A stretch of 64,000 nucleotides of DNA, taken from Streptomyces venezuelae ATCC 10712. GTDB lineage: Bacteria; Actinomycetota; Actinomycetes; Streptomycetales; Streptomycetaceae. The stretch is taken from assembly GCF_008639165.1 (NCBI RefSeq), contig NZ_CP029197.1, positions 2,108,001 through 2,172,000 on the forward strand. Direction: 5' to 3'. Shown here piece after piece: positions 48,994 through 57,139 of this stretch. Under the pieces are notes generated by a model. That model was not told where the DNA came from, ran no database searches, and was given only the letters and a program-made list of their open reading frames with translations. Each line of letters begins with the position of its first letter. Positions within the stretch are counted from its first letter, which is position 1. The translations under genes and the position numbers were made by a program.

Positions 48994-50200
48994 CCTGCTG
49001 TCCGGCGGTGGTGAGGGGGCTTTGCGCGACCACGCGCGAGGCCCCCTCTCCGCTCCCCCGGTCGCGGTCGAGCAGGCCGGCCACGATCGCGACCGCAAGG
49101 CCCAGCACCGTGAGGCCGGCGCCGACGAGGGTCGGCGAGGTCCAGCCCCAGCCGGCGGCGACGGCGGCGCCGCCCGCCCAGGCGCCGCCCGCGTTGGCGA
49201 GGTTGAAGGCCGAGTGGTTGGAGGCGGAGGCGAGCGTGGGGGCGTCCTTGGCCTTGTTCATGACCAGCATCTGGAGCGGGGTGGTGGTCATGAAGCCGAC
49301 CGCGCCGAGCACCACGACCGTGACCAGGGCGAGCCAGGGCACGTGGACCGTGAAGCGGAAGGCGACCAGGGCGAGGACGAGCGCGGTGAGCGAGCCGTAC
49401 AGGGTGGGGCGCAGCGCCCGGTCGGTCAGCGGGCCGGCGGCGAGCGCCCCGCCGGTCATGCCGAGGCCGAAGAGGGCGAGGACGACGGTGACGGTGGAGT
49501 CGCCGAAGCCCATCACCTCGGTGGTCATCGAGGCCAGGTACGAGTAGACGGCGAAGACGCCCGCGAAGCCGAAGACGGCGGTGAGCAGGCCGAGCAGCAC
49601 CTGGGGGCGGCCGAGCGCGCGCAGCTCGCGGCCCAGGCCCTGCCGCTCGTCCACGGGGACGTACGGCACGAGCCGGGCCAGCGCGGCCATCGCGAGGAGG
49701 CCGACGGCGGAGACGACGAGGAAGGTGGCCCGCCAGCCGAGGTGCTGTCCGAGCAGCGTCGCGGCCGGTACGCCGAGGATGTTGGCGACGGTCAGGCCGA
49801 GGAACATCGTGGCGACCGCCCGCGCCTGCCGGTCCTCGCGCACCAGCCGGGCGGCGACGACCGCGCCGAGGCCGAAGAAGGCCCCGTGCGGGAGCCCGGC
49901 GAGGACCCGGCCTGCCACCAGCCAGCCGAAGCCGGGGGCGAGCGCGGAGGCGAGGTTGCCGACCGTGAACAGCGCCATCAGCAGGAGCAGCATCCGCTTG
50001 CGCGGGACGCGGGAGCCGAGGGCGGTGAGCAGCGGGGCGCCGACGACGACGCCGATCGCGTACGCCGAGACGAGGTGTCCGGCGGTGGGGACGGAGGTGC
50101 CGAGGTCGTCGGCGACCTGCGGGAGCAGGCCCATCATGACGAATTCGGTGGTGCCTATGCCGAAGGCGGCCACGGCGAGGGCGAGCAGCGCCAGGGGCAT
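48962..50200 (-). CDS. MFS exporter, DHA1/AraJ type
   Basis: 412 residues from the ATG at 50200, with GGAAAGG upstream; an in-frame TTG at 50233 exists. Twelve spans; the start LALAVAAFGIGTTEFVMMGLLPQVADDLGTSVPTAGHLVSAYAIGVVVGAP is typical of sugar-efflux or purine/drug exporters of the DHA1 family. Motif A appears as GSRVPRKRML. Substrate unknown. Confidence 0.9.
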   Translation of the reverse strand: MPLALLALAVAAFGIGTTEFVMMGLLPQVADDLGTSVPTAGHLVSAYAIGVVVGAPLLTALGSRVPRKRMLLLLMALFTVGNLASALAPGFGWLVAGRVLAGLPHGAFFGLGAVVAARLVREDRQARAVATMFLGLTVANILGVPAATLLGQHLGWRATFLVVSAVGLLAMAALARLVPYVPVDERQGLGRELRALGRPQVLLGLLTAVFGFAGVFAVYSYLASMTTEVMGFGDSTVTVVLALFGLGMTGGALAAGPLTDRALRPTLYGSLTALVLALVAFRFTVHVPWLALVTVVVLGAVGFMTTTPLQMLVMNKAKDAPTLASASNHSAFNLANAGGAWAGGAAVAAGWGWTSPTLVGAGLTVLGLAVAIVAGLLDRDRGSGEGASRVVAQSPLTTAGQQVSPVSPASGS

Positions 50201-50327
50201 GGGGAGGGCCTTTCCGGTGAAAAAGTTCTTCAACGGAACAAAGGCTCTCAGATGTTTTCTTCCCCGTGGCCGCCGGGGCGTGAAGGGAAGGTTTCGTCCC
50301 GTGTCCGACCCGGCCGGCCCCGACCGG

Positions 50328-51350
50328 TCAGAACTTCACCCGGGCCGCGACGGGGAGGTGGTCGCTCCTGGTCTCCGGCAGGGCCCAGGACGACATCGGC
50401 TCGACTCCCTTGACCAGGATCTGGTCGATGCGGGCCATCGGGAACGAGGCCGGCCAGCTGAAGCCGAAGCCGTCGCCGGCCGCGCCCTGGGTGGAGCGGA
50501 GCTGCGAGGTGACGCCGTTGAGCGCGCGGTCGTTCATGGTGCCGTTGAGGTCGCCGAGGAGGACGATCCGCTCGTGCCGGTCGTGGGAGATGGCCTCGCC
50601 GAGGGCGTTGGCGCTGTTGTCCCGCTGGTTGGCGGTGAACCCGGCGTTCAGCCTGACCCGGACGGACGGCAGGTGGGCGACGTACACGGCCACCTCGCCC
50701 TTCGGGCTGACGACGGTGGCCCGCATGGCGCGGGTCCAGCCCATCTGGATGTCGACCGGCTGCGGGTCGCGCAGCGGCAGCTTGCTCCACAGGCCGACCG
50801 TGCCCTGCACGGAGTGGTACGGGTAGGCCTCCGCGAGGCCCTTCTCGTACGCCGGGACCACGTCGCCCTTCAGTTCCTCCAGGGCCAGCACGTCCGCCCC
50901 GGACGCGGCGAGCTGCGCCGCCGTGCCCGCCGGGTCCGGGTTGTCGGCGTTCACGTTGTGGGTGGCGACGGTCAGGTCGCCGCCGGCCGCCGACTTGTCG
51001 GCCACCAGACCGCCGAAGAGGTTCAGCCACACCACGGCCGGAAGCAGCAGCGCGATCAGCGCGGTCGCGGACCGGCGCAGCAGGGCGAGGACGAACAGCA
51101 GGGGGACGAAGAGACCGAGCCAGGGCAGGAAGGTCTCGGTCAGACTGCCCAGGTTGCCGATCCGGTTGGGGATCTCGGCGTGCAGGCCCATCAGCAGGGT
51201 CAGGGCCACCGCGCAGGCGGCGAGCAGGATGCCGCGGCGCCAGATGCCGGGATCGCGGCGGATTCTGTCGAGGGCGGTCCGGAAGCGGGAGGTGCGGCGC
51301 TCGTTCTCCGCGCCGCCCTGCTCGGTCTCCGTCATGTCCACCCGCGCCAT
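50328..51350 (-). CDS. Membrane-anchored endonuclease/exonuclease/phosphatase-family protein
   Basis: 340 residues, ATG at 51350. Three membrane spans in the first 120 residues (GILLAACAVALTLLMGL, FLPWLGLFVPLLFVLALL, ALIALLLPAVVWLNLFGGLV) are followed by the EEP fold: VATHNVNADN, DVLALEELKG (metal Glu), VYVAHLPSVR, VLLGDLNGTMND and SDHLPVAA (catalytic His). The catalytic domain probably faces outside. It could cleave nucleic acid or phosphoesters; substrate unknown. Confidence 0.88.
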   Translation of the reverse strand: MARVDMTETEQGGAENERRTSRFRTALDRIRRDPGIWRRGILLAACAVALTLLMGLHAEIPNRIGNLGSLTETFLPWLGLFVPLLFVLALLRRSATALIALLLPAVVWLNLFGGLVADKSAAGGDLTVATHNVNADNPDPAGTAAQLAASGADVLALEELKGDVVPAYEKGLAEAYPYHSVQGTVGLWSKLPLRDPQPVDIQMGWTRAMRATVVSPKGEVAVYVAHLPSVRVRLNAGFTANQRDNSANALGEAISHDRHERIVLLGDLNGTMNDRALNGVTSQLRSTQGAAGDGFGFSWPASFPMARIDQILVKGVEPMSSWALPETRSDHLPVAARVKF

Positions 51351-51553
51351 CGCCCGTCCTCACTGCCTTGCTGCCGTGCTGTCTTGCCGACTTGCTCCGT
51401 GACCCGACGTCGACACTAGGCGATGACGGGTCACTCGTACCCCCCGGAGGACGACACCGGCGGCGTGGCGGGTTCCTGCAGGTGACGCCCGCGGGCGGGC
51501 TGTGACAGAACGCGCATATTCGGCCTGCTCCGGTCCGGACCGATCCGGTCCGG

Positions 51554-52315
51554 TCAGTCGCGCGGGCGCAGGCCCTCCCAGACGGCGTCCACGACCTGCT
51601 CGGCGAGACCCGGTTCCAGGGAGCCGCCGGGGCGGATGACGGTCCGCAGGAGCAGGGGCGCGGTCAGGAGGTCGTTGACGAACTCGATGTCGAGGTCGCC
51701 GCGGATCTCCCCCTGCTCGATCGCGCGCCGCACGGCGTCCCGGCCGAGGCGGCGGCGGGGCTCGATGACGGTGGCGTGGTACGCGTCCCACAGCTTGGGG
51801 TAGTGCCGCATCTGCGCGAACACGTTGTGGAGCAGGGCGGAGTTGCGCTTGGCGAGGCCGCGTTCGCGCATCGACTCCAGGAGGGCGACGAGGTCGTCCC
51901 GGGCCGAGGTGCCGGGCAGCACCGGCTCCGGGGGCTCGACCGAGCGCATCAGGTCGACGAGGAGCTCCTCCTTGCCGGCCCAGCGGCGGTAGAGGGTGGC
52001 CTTGCCGACGCCGGCGGTGCGGGCGATCCGCTCGATGGACAGCTCGGCGAGCGGGACGCCCTCCTCCAGGAGCCCGACGATCGCGTCGAAGACCGCCTGC
52101 TCGACCCCTTCGCTCCGGGGCCGCCCACGCCGCGCGGGGGCGGCCCCGCCGGGACCGGAGGCGGTCGCTCCGGGGCCGGGGGCGGTCGCTCCCGGACCGA
52201 GGGCGGCCCCGCCGGAACCGGGGCCGGTCGCTCCGGAGGTCCCGCAGGGGAGCGGGTCCCGTACGTCCTCGTGGGGTTCCGGGGTTCCGGGGGTCCCGCC
52301 GTCCTGCCGCGACAC
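51554..52315 (-). CDS. TetR-family repressor with low-complexity N-terminal extension
   Basis: 253 residues, GTG at 52315. The first 61 residues are a Gly/Pro/Ala repeat (GPGATAPGPGATASGPGG), encoded by GC-rich tandem repeats. Then RRGRPRSEGVEQAVFDAIV and the HTH LAELSIERIARTAGVGKATLYRRWAGKEEL; the ligand domain follows. The true start could be internal, as TetR proteins rarely have such extensions. It is second in an operon after the DHA2 exporter, 57 bp apart, and probably represses it through the palindrome at 54104. Confidence 0.88.
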   Translation of the reverse strand: MSRQDGGTPGTPEPHEDVRDPLPCGTSGATGPGSGGAALGPGATAPGPGATASGPGGAAPARRGRPRSEGVEQAVFDAIVGLLEEGVPLAELSIERIARTAGVGKATLYRRWAGKEELLVDLMRSVEPPEPVLPGTSARDDLVALLESMRERGLAKRNSALLHNVFAQMRHYPKLWDAYHATVIEPRRRLGRDAVRRAIEQGEIRGDLDIEFVNDLLTAPLLLRTVIRPGGSLEPGLAEQVVDAVWEGLRPRD

Positions 52316-52372
52316 GTGAGCTCCGCCTCTCCGTCCGGTCCGGGACCCTCGGGGCGCGCCCGGGTCCGCGGT

Positions 52373-54079
52373 CTACTGTCGGGCCGATTCTCCCGCCTCG
52401 GCGGCGGGAGCCGGCACCGAGGCCCGCCGCGCGTCACCGGCGCGGTCGGTTCCGTCCGGCTCGGGCACCGCTCCCGGCCCGGCTCCAGGGGCCGCCGCGG
52501 GCCCCGCTCCCGGCCCCGGTTCCGCGTGGCCCGCCGGGGTGCGGCCCGGGAGGAAGAGGGCGACGACCACCGCGCCGGCCACGGCGATCGCCGCCGAGGC
52601 GAGGGCCGTGACGTGCATGGCGCCGAGGAAGGCGTCGTACGCCGGGGCCACCAGGTCCCGGCCCGCCGGGCCGAGCTTCTCCGCGACCGCGAGCGTCGCC
52701 TCGATGGACTCGCCCGCCGTGCCGCGCAGGGCGGCCGGCACGCCTTCGAGGTGTCCCTCGATCCCGCCCCGGTAGGCGGAGGAGAGCACCGAACCGAGGA
52801 CGGCCACCCCGAGGGCGCCGCCGACCTGCCGGAAGGTGTTGTTGATCGCCGAGCCGGAGCCCGCCTTCTCCCGGGGCAGCGCCTGCATGATCGCGACGGT
52901 GACCGGCGGCATGATGTGCGCCATGCCCGCGCCCTGGAGGAAGAAGACGACCTCCAGGACCCAGAGCGGGGTCGAGGCGTCGAAGAAGGCGAAGGCGGTC
53001 AGGCCGACGGCGACGAGCACCATGCCGCCGGTGCACACGGCCTTGGCGCCGAAGCGCTCGACGACGAGCCGCGCCCGGGGCGCGAAGGTCATCTGGGCGA
53101 CCGCGAGCGGCAGGATGAGCAGCCCCGACTGCAGCGCGCTGTAGCCGCGCACGCTCTGCAGGTAGAAGGCGGAGAAGAAGGTCACGCCCATGAGGGCGAA
53201 GAAGACGAGCGCGATCGCGGCGACGGCCGCCGAGAACGCGGGCCGCTTGAAGTACGTCATGTCGATGGCCGGGTGGTCGCTGCGCCGCTCGTGGAGCACG
53301 AAGAGGGTGAGGACCGCGAGGCCGCCGAGGACCGGGGCGAGGACGGTGAGGTCGGTGGCGTCGGCCAGCTCGCCGCCGCGGATGATCCCGTACACGAGGA
53401 GGACGAGTCCGACGACGGAGAGCAGGACGCCGGGGACGTCGACCCGGCCGGGCCTGGGGTCGCGGGAGTCGGGAACCAGCCACATCATCAGGGCGAGGGC
53501 GAGGAGCACGACGGGGACGTTGATGAGGAAGATCGATCCCCACCAGAAGTGTTCGAGCAGGATGCCGCCGGTGATGGGGCCGATCGCGATGGCGAGGCCG
53601 ACGCTGCCCGCCCAGATGCCGATGGCCTTGGGCTGCTCGTCGCGTTCGAAGACGTTCATGAGGACGGCGAGGGTCGCGGGCATGACGAACGCGGCGCCGA
53701 GGCCCATCACGGCCCGGAAGGCGATGAGCTCGCCCGGGGAGCCGGAGAGCGCGGCGAGGGCGGAGCCGATGCCGAAGACGGTGATGCCGAAGAGCAGCAC
53801 CTTCTTGCGGCCGAGCCGGTCGCCGAGCAGCCCGGAGGTGAAGAGGAGGCCGGCGAAGACGAGCGTGTAGGAGTTGATCGCCCACTCCAGCTCGCTCTGG
53901 GTGGCGCCGAGGCCGGTGGGCGCGGGGGCGGCGATCGTCTTGACGGCGACGTTCAGGATCGAGTTGTCGAGGACGACGATCAGCAGGCTGAGCATCAGGA
54001 CGCCGAGGACGGCCCAGCGGCGCCGGTGGACGGCCTCGGGGACGCGGGGCCCGGCAGGTGCGGAGGACGGCTGTGACAT
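52373..54079 (-). CDS. MFS drug exporter, DHA2 (EmrB/QacA) type
   Basis: 568 residues with 14 predicted spans; ATG at 54079. Motifs: [17 protein letters not shown] (DHA2 motif D1), [16 protein letters not shown] (motif A), [15 protein letters not shown] and [21 protein letters not shown] (motif C). The C-terminal 55 residues are Ala/Pro/Gly-rich and soluble. Proton-driven efflux of drugs or secondary metabolites is likely. A TetR operator lies just upstream. Confidence 0.92.
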   Translation of the reverse strand: MSQPSSAPAGPRVPEAVHRRRWAVLGVLMLSLLIVVLDNSILNVAVKTIAAPAPTGLGATQSELEWAINSYTLVFAGLLFTSGLLGDRLGRKKVLLFGITVFGIGSALAALSGSPGELIAFRAVMGLGAAFVMPATLAVLMNVFERDEQPKAIGIWAGSVGLAIAIGPITGGILLEHFWWGSIFLINVPVVLLALALMMWLVPDSRDPRPGRVDVPGVLLSVVGLVLLVYGIIRGGELADATDLTVLAPVLGGLAVLTLFVLHERRSDHPAIDMTYFKRPAFSAAVAAIALVFFALMGVTFFSAFYLQSVRGYSALQSGLLILPLAVAQMTFAPRARLVVERFGAKAVCTGGMVLVAVGLTAFAFFDASTPLWVLEVVFFLQGAGMAHIMPPVTVAIMQALPREKAGSGSAINNTFRQVGGALGVAVLGSVLSSAYRGGIEGHLEGVPAALRGTAGESIEATLAVAEKLGPAGRDLVAPAYDAFLGAMHVTALASAAIAVAGAVVVALFLPGRTPAGHAEPGPGAGPAAAPGAGPGAVPEPDGTDRAGDARRASVPAPAAEAGESARQ

Positions 54080-54103
54080 GGCACCAGCCTAGGGGTGATT
54101 ACG

Positions 54104-54122
54104 ATACGAGACCGTCTCGTAT
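54104..54122. promoter_or_regulatory. 19-bp TetR-type operator
   Basis: A perfect odd palindrome, ATACGAGAC-C-GTCTCGTAT, 25 bp upstream of the exporter start. ACGAGAC-type half sites are classical for TetR repressors of QacA/EmrB exporters. The gene at 51554-52315 is the expected binder. Confidence 0.72.
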
Positions 54123-54296
54123 TGGAAATCCTGACCGAGCCTTTACGTTGCGGGGCACCGGAACGCGCCAACCGCCACGCCGGTGTGAACAGCGCCACTC
54201 CGGCCCACTTCCCCGCCCGCCCGGCGAAGTGCCACCATGGATGTGGTCCGGGGACGCCGTCAGGGCGCCTCGAGATGACACAAGGAGCCGTGCACC

Positions 54297-55160
54297 ATGA
54301 CGCTTCAGGCTGCCCAGAAACCGCCCGCCGACAGCAGCAAGGCGCTGTACGGCGGCAAGGGCACGCGCCGCATCACCGTCCACGACATCGCCGCCGCCAA
54401 GACCCGCGGCGAGAAGTGGCCCATGCTCACCGCCTACGACGCGATGACCGCCTCCGTCTTCGACGAGGCCGGCATCCCGGTGATCCTCGTCGGCGACTCC
54501 ATGGGCAACTGTCACCTCGGCTACGACACCACCGTGCCCGTCACGATGGACGAGATGACCCTGCTCTCCGCCGCCGTCGTCCGGGGCACCAAGCGGGCCC
54601 TCGTCGTCGGCGACCTCCCCTTCGGCTCGTACCAGGAAGGGCCCGTCCAGGCCCTGCGCAACGCCACCCGGCTCGTCAAGGACGCGGGCGTCGGAGCGAT
54701 CAAGCTGGAGGGCGGCGAGCGCTCGCTGCCGCAGACCGAGCTGCTCGTCCAGGCCGGCATCCCCGTCATGTCCCACCTGGGACTCACCCCGCAGTCCGTG
54801 AACACCATGGGCTACCGGGTGCAGGGCCGCTCCGACGAGGCCGCGCACAAGCTGCTCCGCGACGCGAAGGCGGCGCAGGACGCCGGCGCGTTCGCGGTCG
54901 TCCTCGAACTCGTACCGGCCGAGCTGGCCGCCGAGGTCACCCGCTCGCTGCACATCCCGACCATCGGGATCGGCGCGGGCGCCGGAACCGACGCCCAGGT
55001 GCTCGTGTGGACCGACATGGCCGGTCTGACCGGCGGCAAGGTCCCGCGCTTCACCAAGCAGTACGCCAACCTCCGCGAGACGCTCGGCGACGCCGCCCGC
55101 GCCTTCGCCGAGGACGTCGGCGGCGGGGTCTTCCCCGCCGAGGAGCACACCTTCCACTGA
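54297..55160 (+). CDS. panB: Ketopantoate hydroxymethyltransferase
   Basis: 287 residues, ATG at 54297 with AAGGAG upstream. PanB transfers a hydroxymethyl group from 5,10-methylene-THF to 2-oxoisovalerate, the first step of pantothenate and CoA synthesis (EC 2.1.2.11). Conserved blocks: MLTAYDAMTASVFDEAGI, VILVGDSMGNCHLGYDTT (metal Asp), GAIKLEGGE, HLGLTPQSVN and TIGIGAGAGTDAQVLVWTDM. A soluble TIM-barrel enzyme of usual length. A strong terminator follows. Confidence 0.97.
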   Translation: MTLQAAQKPPADSSKALYGGKGTRRITVHDIAAAKTRGEKWPMLTAYDAMTASVFDEAGIPVILVGDSMGNCHLGYDTTVPVTMDEMTLLSAAVVRGTKRALVVGDLPFGSYQEGPVQALRNATRLVKDAGVGAIKLEGGERSLPQTELLVQAGIPVMSHLGLTPQSVNTMGYRVQGRSDEAAHKLLRDAKAAQDAGAFAVVLELVPAELAAEVTRSLHIPTIGIGAGAGTDAQVLVWTDMAGLTGGKVPRFTKQYANLRETLGDAARAFAEDVGGGVFPAEEHTFH

Positions 55161-55196
55161 CCGCCGTGACACCCCGCTGACCACCGCGGTACGACA

Positions 55197-55235
55197 CCGA
55201 CAGCCCGCCGACATCCCCCATCGGCGGGCTGTCGG
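55197..55235 (+). terminator. Strong hairpin after panB
   Basis: A perfect 15-bp stem (CCGACAGCCCGCCGA / TCGGCGGGCTGTCGG) with a 9-base loop. It separates panB from the ABC operon. Confidence 0.82.
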
Positions 55236-55280
55236 TCATCTGTCGGGGGATTGTCGGTGGCACCTGGTCTAGTGGTGGCC

Positions 55281-56273
55281 ATGACGCGATCACACACCAA
55301 CGCCGTCGAGGTCCGGGGCCTCGTGAAGCACTTCGGCGACACCAAGGCCCTCGACGGGGTCGACCTGGACGTCCGGGAGGGCACCGTCCTCGGCGTCCTC
55401 GGGCCGAACGGCGCCGGCAAGACCACCCTCGTCCGCTGCCTCTCCACCCTCCTCGTCCCGGACGCGGGCACCGCCACCGTCGCCGGGTACGACGTGGTGA
55501 AGCACCCCCGCCAGCTGCGCCGCACCATAGGCCTCACCGGTCAGTACGCCTCGGTCGACGAGAAGCTCTCCGGCTTCGAGAACCTGTACATGATCGGGCG
55601 GCTGCTCGACCTCTCCCGCGCCGACGCCCGCCACCGGGCCGACGAGATGCTGGAGCGCTTCTCCCTCACGGACGCCGCCAAGCGGCCCGCCATGAACTAC
55701 TCCGGCGGCATGCGGCGCCGCCTCGACCTCGCCGCCTCGATGATCGGTCAGCCGGCCGTCCTGTACCTGGACGAGCCGACCACCGGCCTCGACCCCCGCA
55801 CCCGCAACGAGGTGTGGGACGAGGTGCAGCGGATGGTCTCCGAGGGCGTCACCGTCCTCCTCACCACCCAGTACATGGAGGAGGCCGAGCAGCTCGCCAG
55901 CGAGCTGACCGTCGTCGACAAGGGCAAGGTCATCGCCAAGGGGGGCGTCGACGAGCTGAAGGCGAAGGTCGGCGGCCGGACCCTGAAGGTCCGCCCGGTG
56001 GACCCCGACCAGCTGCCCGCGATGGCCGCGGCGCTCCGCGAGACCGGACTCGACGGGGTCGCCGGCGCGACCGTCGTCCCGGACGAGGGCGCGCTGTACG
56101 TGCCGATCCTCACCGACCAGCAGCTGACCGCGGTCGTCTCCCTGCTCGGTGCGCGCGGCTTCGGCATCGCCCACATCGGCACCCACCTGCCCAGCCTGGA
56201 CGAGGTGTTCCTGGCGATCACCGGCCAGAAGACCACCGTTTCCGACGCGATCAACGAGGAGGTCGCCGCGTGA
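55281..56273 (+). CDS. ABC transporter ATPase, DrrA type
   Basis: 330 residues, ATG at 55281 (MTRSHTNAVEVRG); an in-frame start at 55251 would add ten residues and overlap the promoter region. Walker A GPNGAGKTT, Q-loop TGQYASVDEKLSG, signature NYSGGMRRRLDLA, Walker B VLYLDEPTTGLD and H-loop LLTTQYMEEAEQL. The C-terminal domain (GGRTLKVRPVDPDQLP to LDEVFLAITG) is that of daunorubicin-type DrrA proteins. It powers the permease with which it overlaps by 4 bp. Role: export of a drug or lipid. Confidence 0.93.
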   Translation: MTRSHTNAVEVRGLVKHFGDTKALDGVDLDVREGTVLGVLGPNGAGKTTLVRCLSTLLVPDAGTATVAGYDVVKHPRQLRRTIGLTGQYASVDEKLSGFENLYMIGRLLDLSRADARHRADEMLERFSLTDAAKRPAMNYSGGMRRRLDLAASMIGQPAVLYLDEPTTGLDPRTRNEVWDEVQRMVSEGVTVLLTTQYMEEAEQLASELTVVDKGKVIAKGGVDELKAKVGGRTLKVRPVDPDQLPAMAAALRETGLDGVAGATVVPDEGALYVPILTDQQLTAVVSLLGARGFGIAHIGTHLPSLDEVFLAITGQKTTVSDAINEEVAA

Positions 56274-57124
56274 GCACGACCACGGTCACCAAGTCCCCCG
56301 TCGGATCCCCGGGTCCGGCCACCGAGCGGCGCGCACCGGTCGCCGAGGGCCGGATCGGCCTGCGGGCCAACCTCCGCCACATCGGCGCCCTGGCCCGGCG
56401 CAACGCGCTCCAGATCAAGCAGGACCCGGAGTCGATGTTCGACGCCGTCCTGATGCCGATCATCTTCATCCTGCTGTTCGTGTACGTCTTCGGCGGCGCG
56501 ATCTCCGGCAAGGGCAACAACGACGTCTACGTCAACTACGTGACGCCTGGCCTGATGGCGATGATGGGCATGAACATCGCGATGGCCGTCGGCGTCGGCA
56601 TCAACGACGACTTCAAGAAGGGGGTCATGGACCGGTTCCGGACGATGCCGATCGCCCGGTCCTCCGTCCTGATCGCGAAGATCGTCGTCGAGGTCGGCCG
56701 GATGCTGATCGCCACCTCGATCCTGCTCGGCATGGGTTTCCTGCTCGGCCTGGAGATCCACACCTCGTTCTTCCACCTGCTGGCCGCGATCGGCCTGTCG
56801 ATGGTCTTCGGAGCGTCGCTGATGTGGATCTTCATCCTGCTGGGTCTCACCCTGAAGACGGCCCAGGCCGTCCAGGGCATGGCGATGCTGGTCCTGATGC
56901 CGCTGCAGTTCGGCTCCTCGATCTTCGCCCCGCCGACGTCGATGCCCGGCTGGCTGAAGAGCTTCACCGACTACAACCCGCTGTCCAACCTCGCCGACGC
57001 CTCCCGGAACCTGATCAACGGCGGCCCGGTCGCCCACTCCGTGTGGATGACCCTCGGCTGGGCGCTGGTGATCACGGTCGTCACGGCGCCGCTCGCGGTG
57101 ACCAAGTTCCGCAAGAAGACCTGA
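56270..57124 (+). CDS. ABC-2 type permease, DrrB type
   Basis: 284 residues, GTG at 56270 overlapping the ATPase stop (GTGA). Six spans: MPIIFILLFVYVFGGAI first, then VTPGLMAMMGMNIAMAVGVGI, and so on. DFKKGVMDRFRTMPIARSSVLIAKI is the conserved cytoplasmic loop of DrrB-like permeases. Forms an exporter with the upstream ATPase. Converges with the NB-ARC regulator with a 15-bp gap. Confidence 0.92.
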   Translation: MSTTTVTKSPVGSPGPATERRAPVAEGRIGLRANLRHIGALARRNALQIKQDPESMFDAVLMPIIFILLFVYVFGGAISGKGNNDVYVNYVTPGLMAMMGMNIAMAVGVGINDDFKKGVMDRFRTMPIARSSVLIAKIVVEVGRMLIATSILLGMGFLLGLEIHTSFFHLLAAIGLSMVFGASLMWIFILLGLTLKTAQAVQGMAMLVLMPLQFGSSIFAPPTSMPGWLKSFTDYNPLSNLADASRNLINGGPVAHSVWMTLGWALVITVVTAPLAVTKFRKKT

Positions 57125-57139
57125 GTCCGGCACGGGGGT

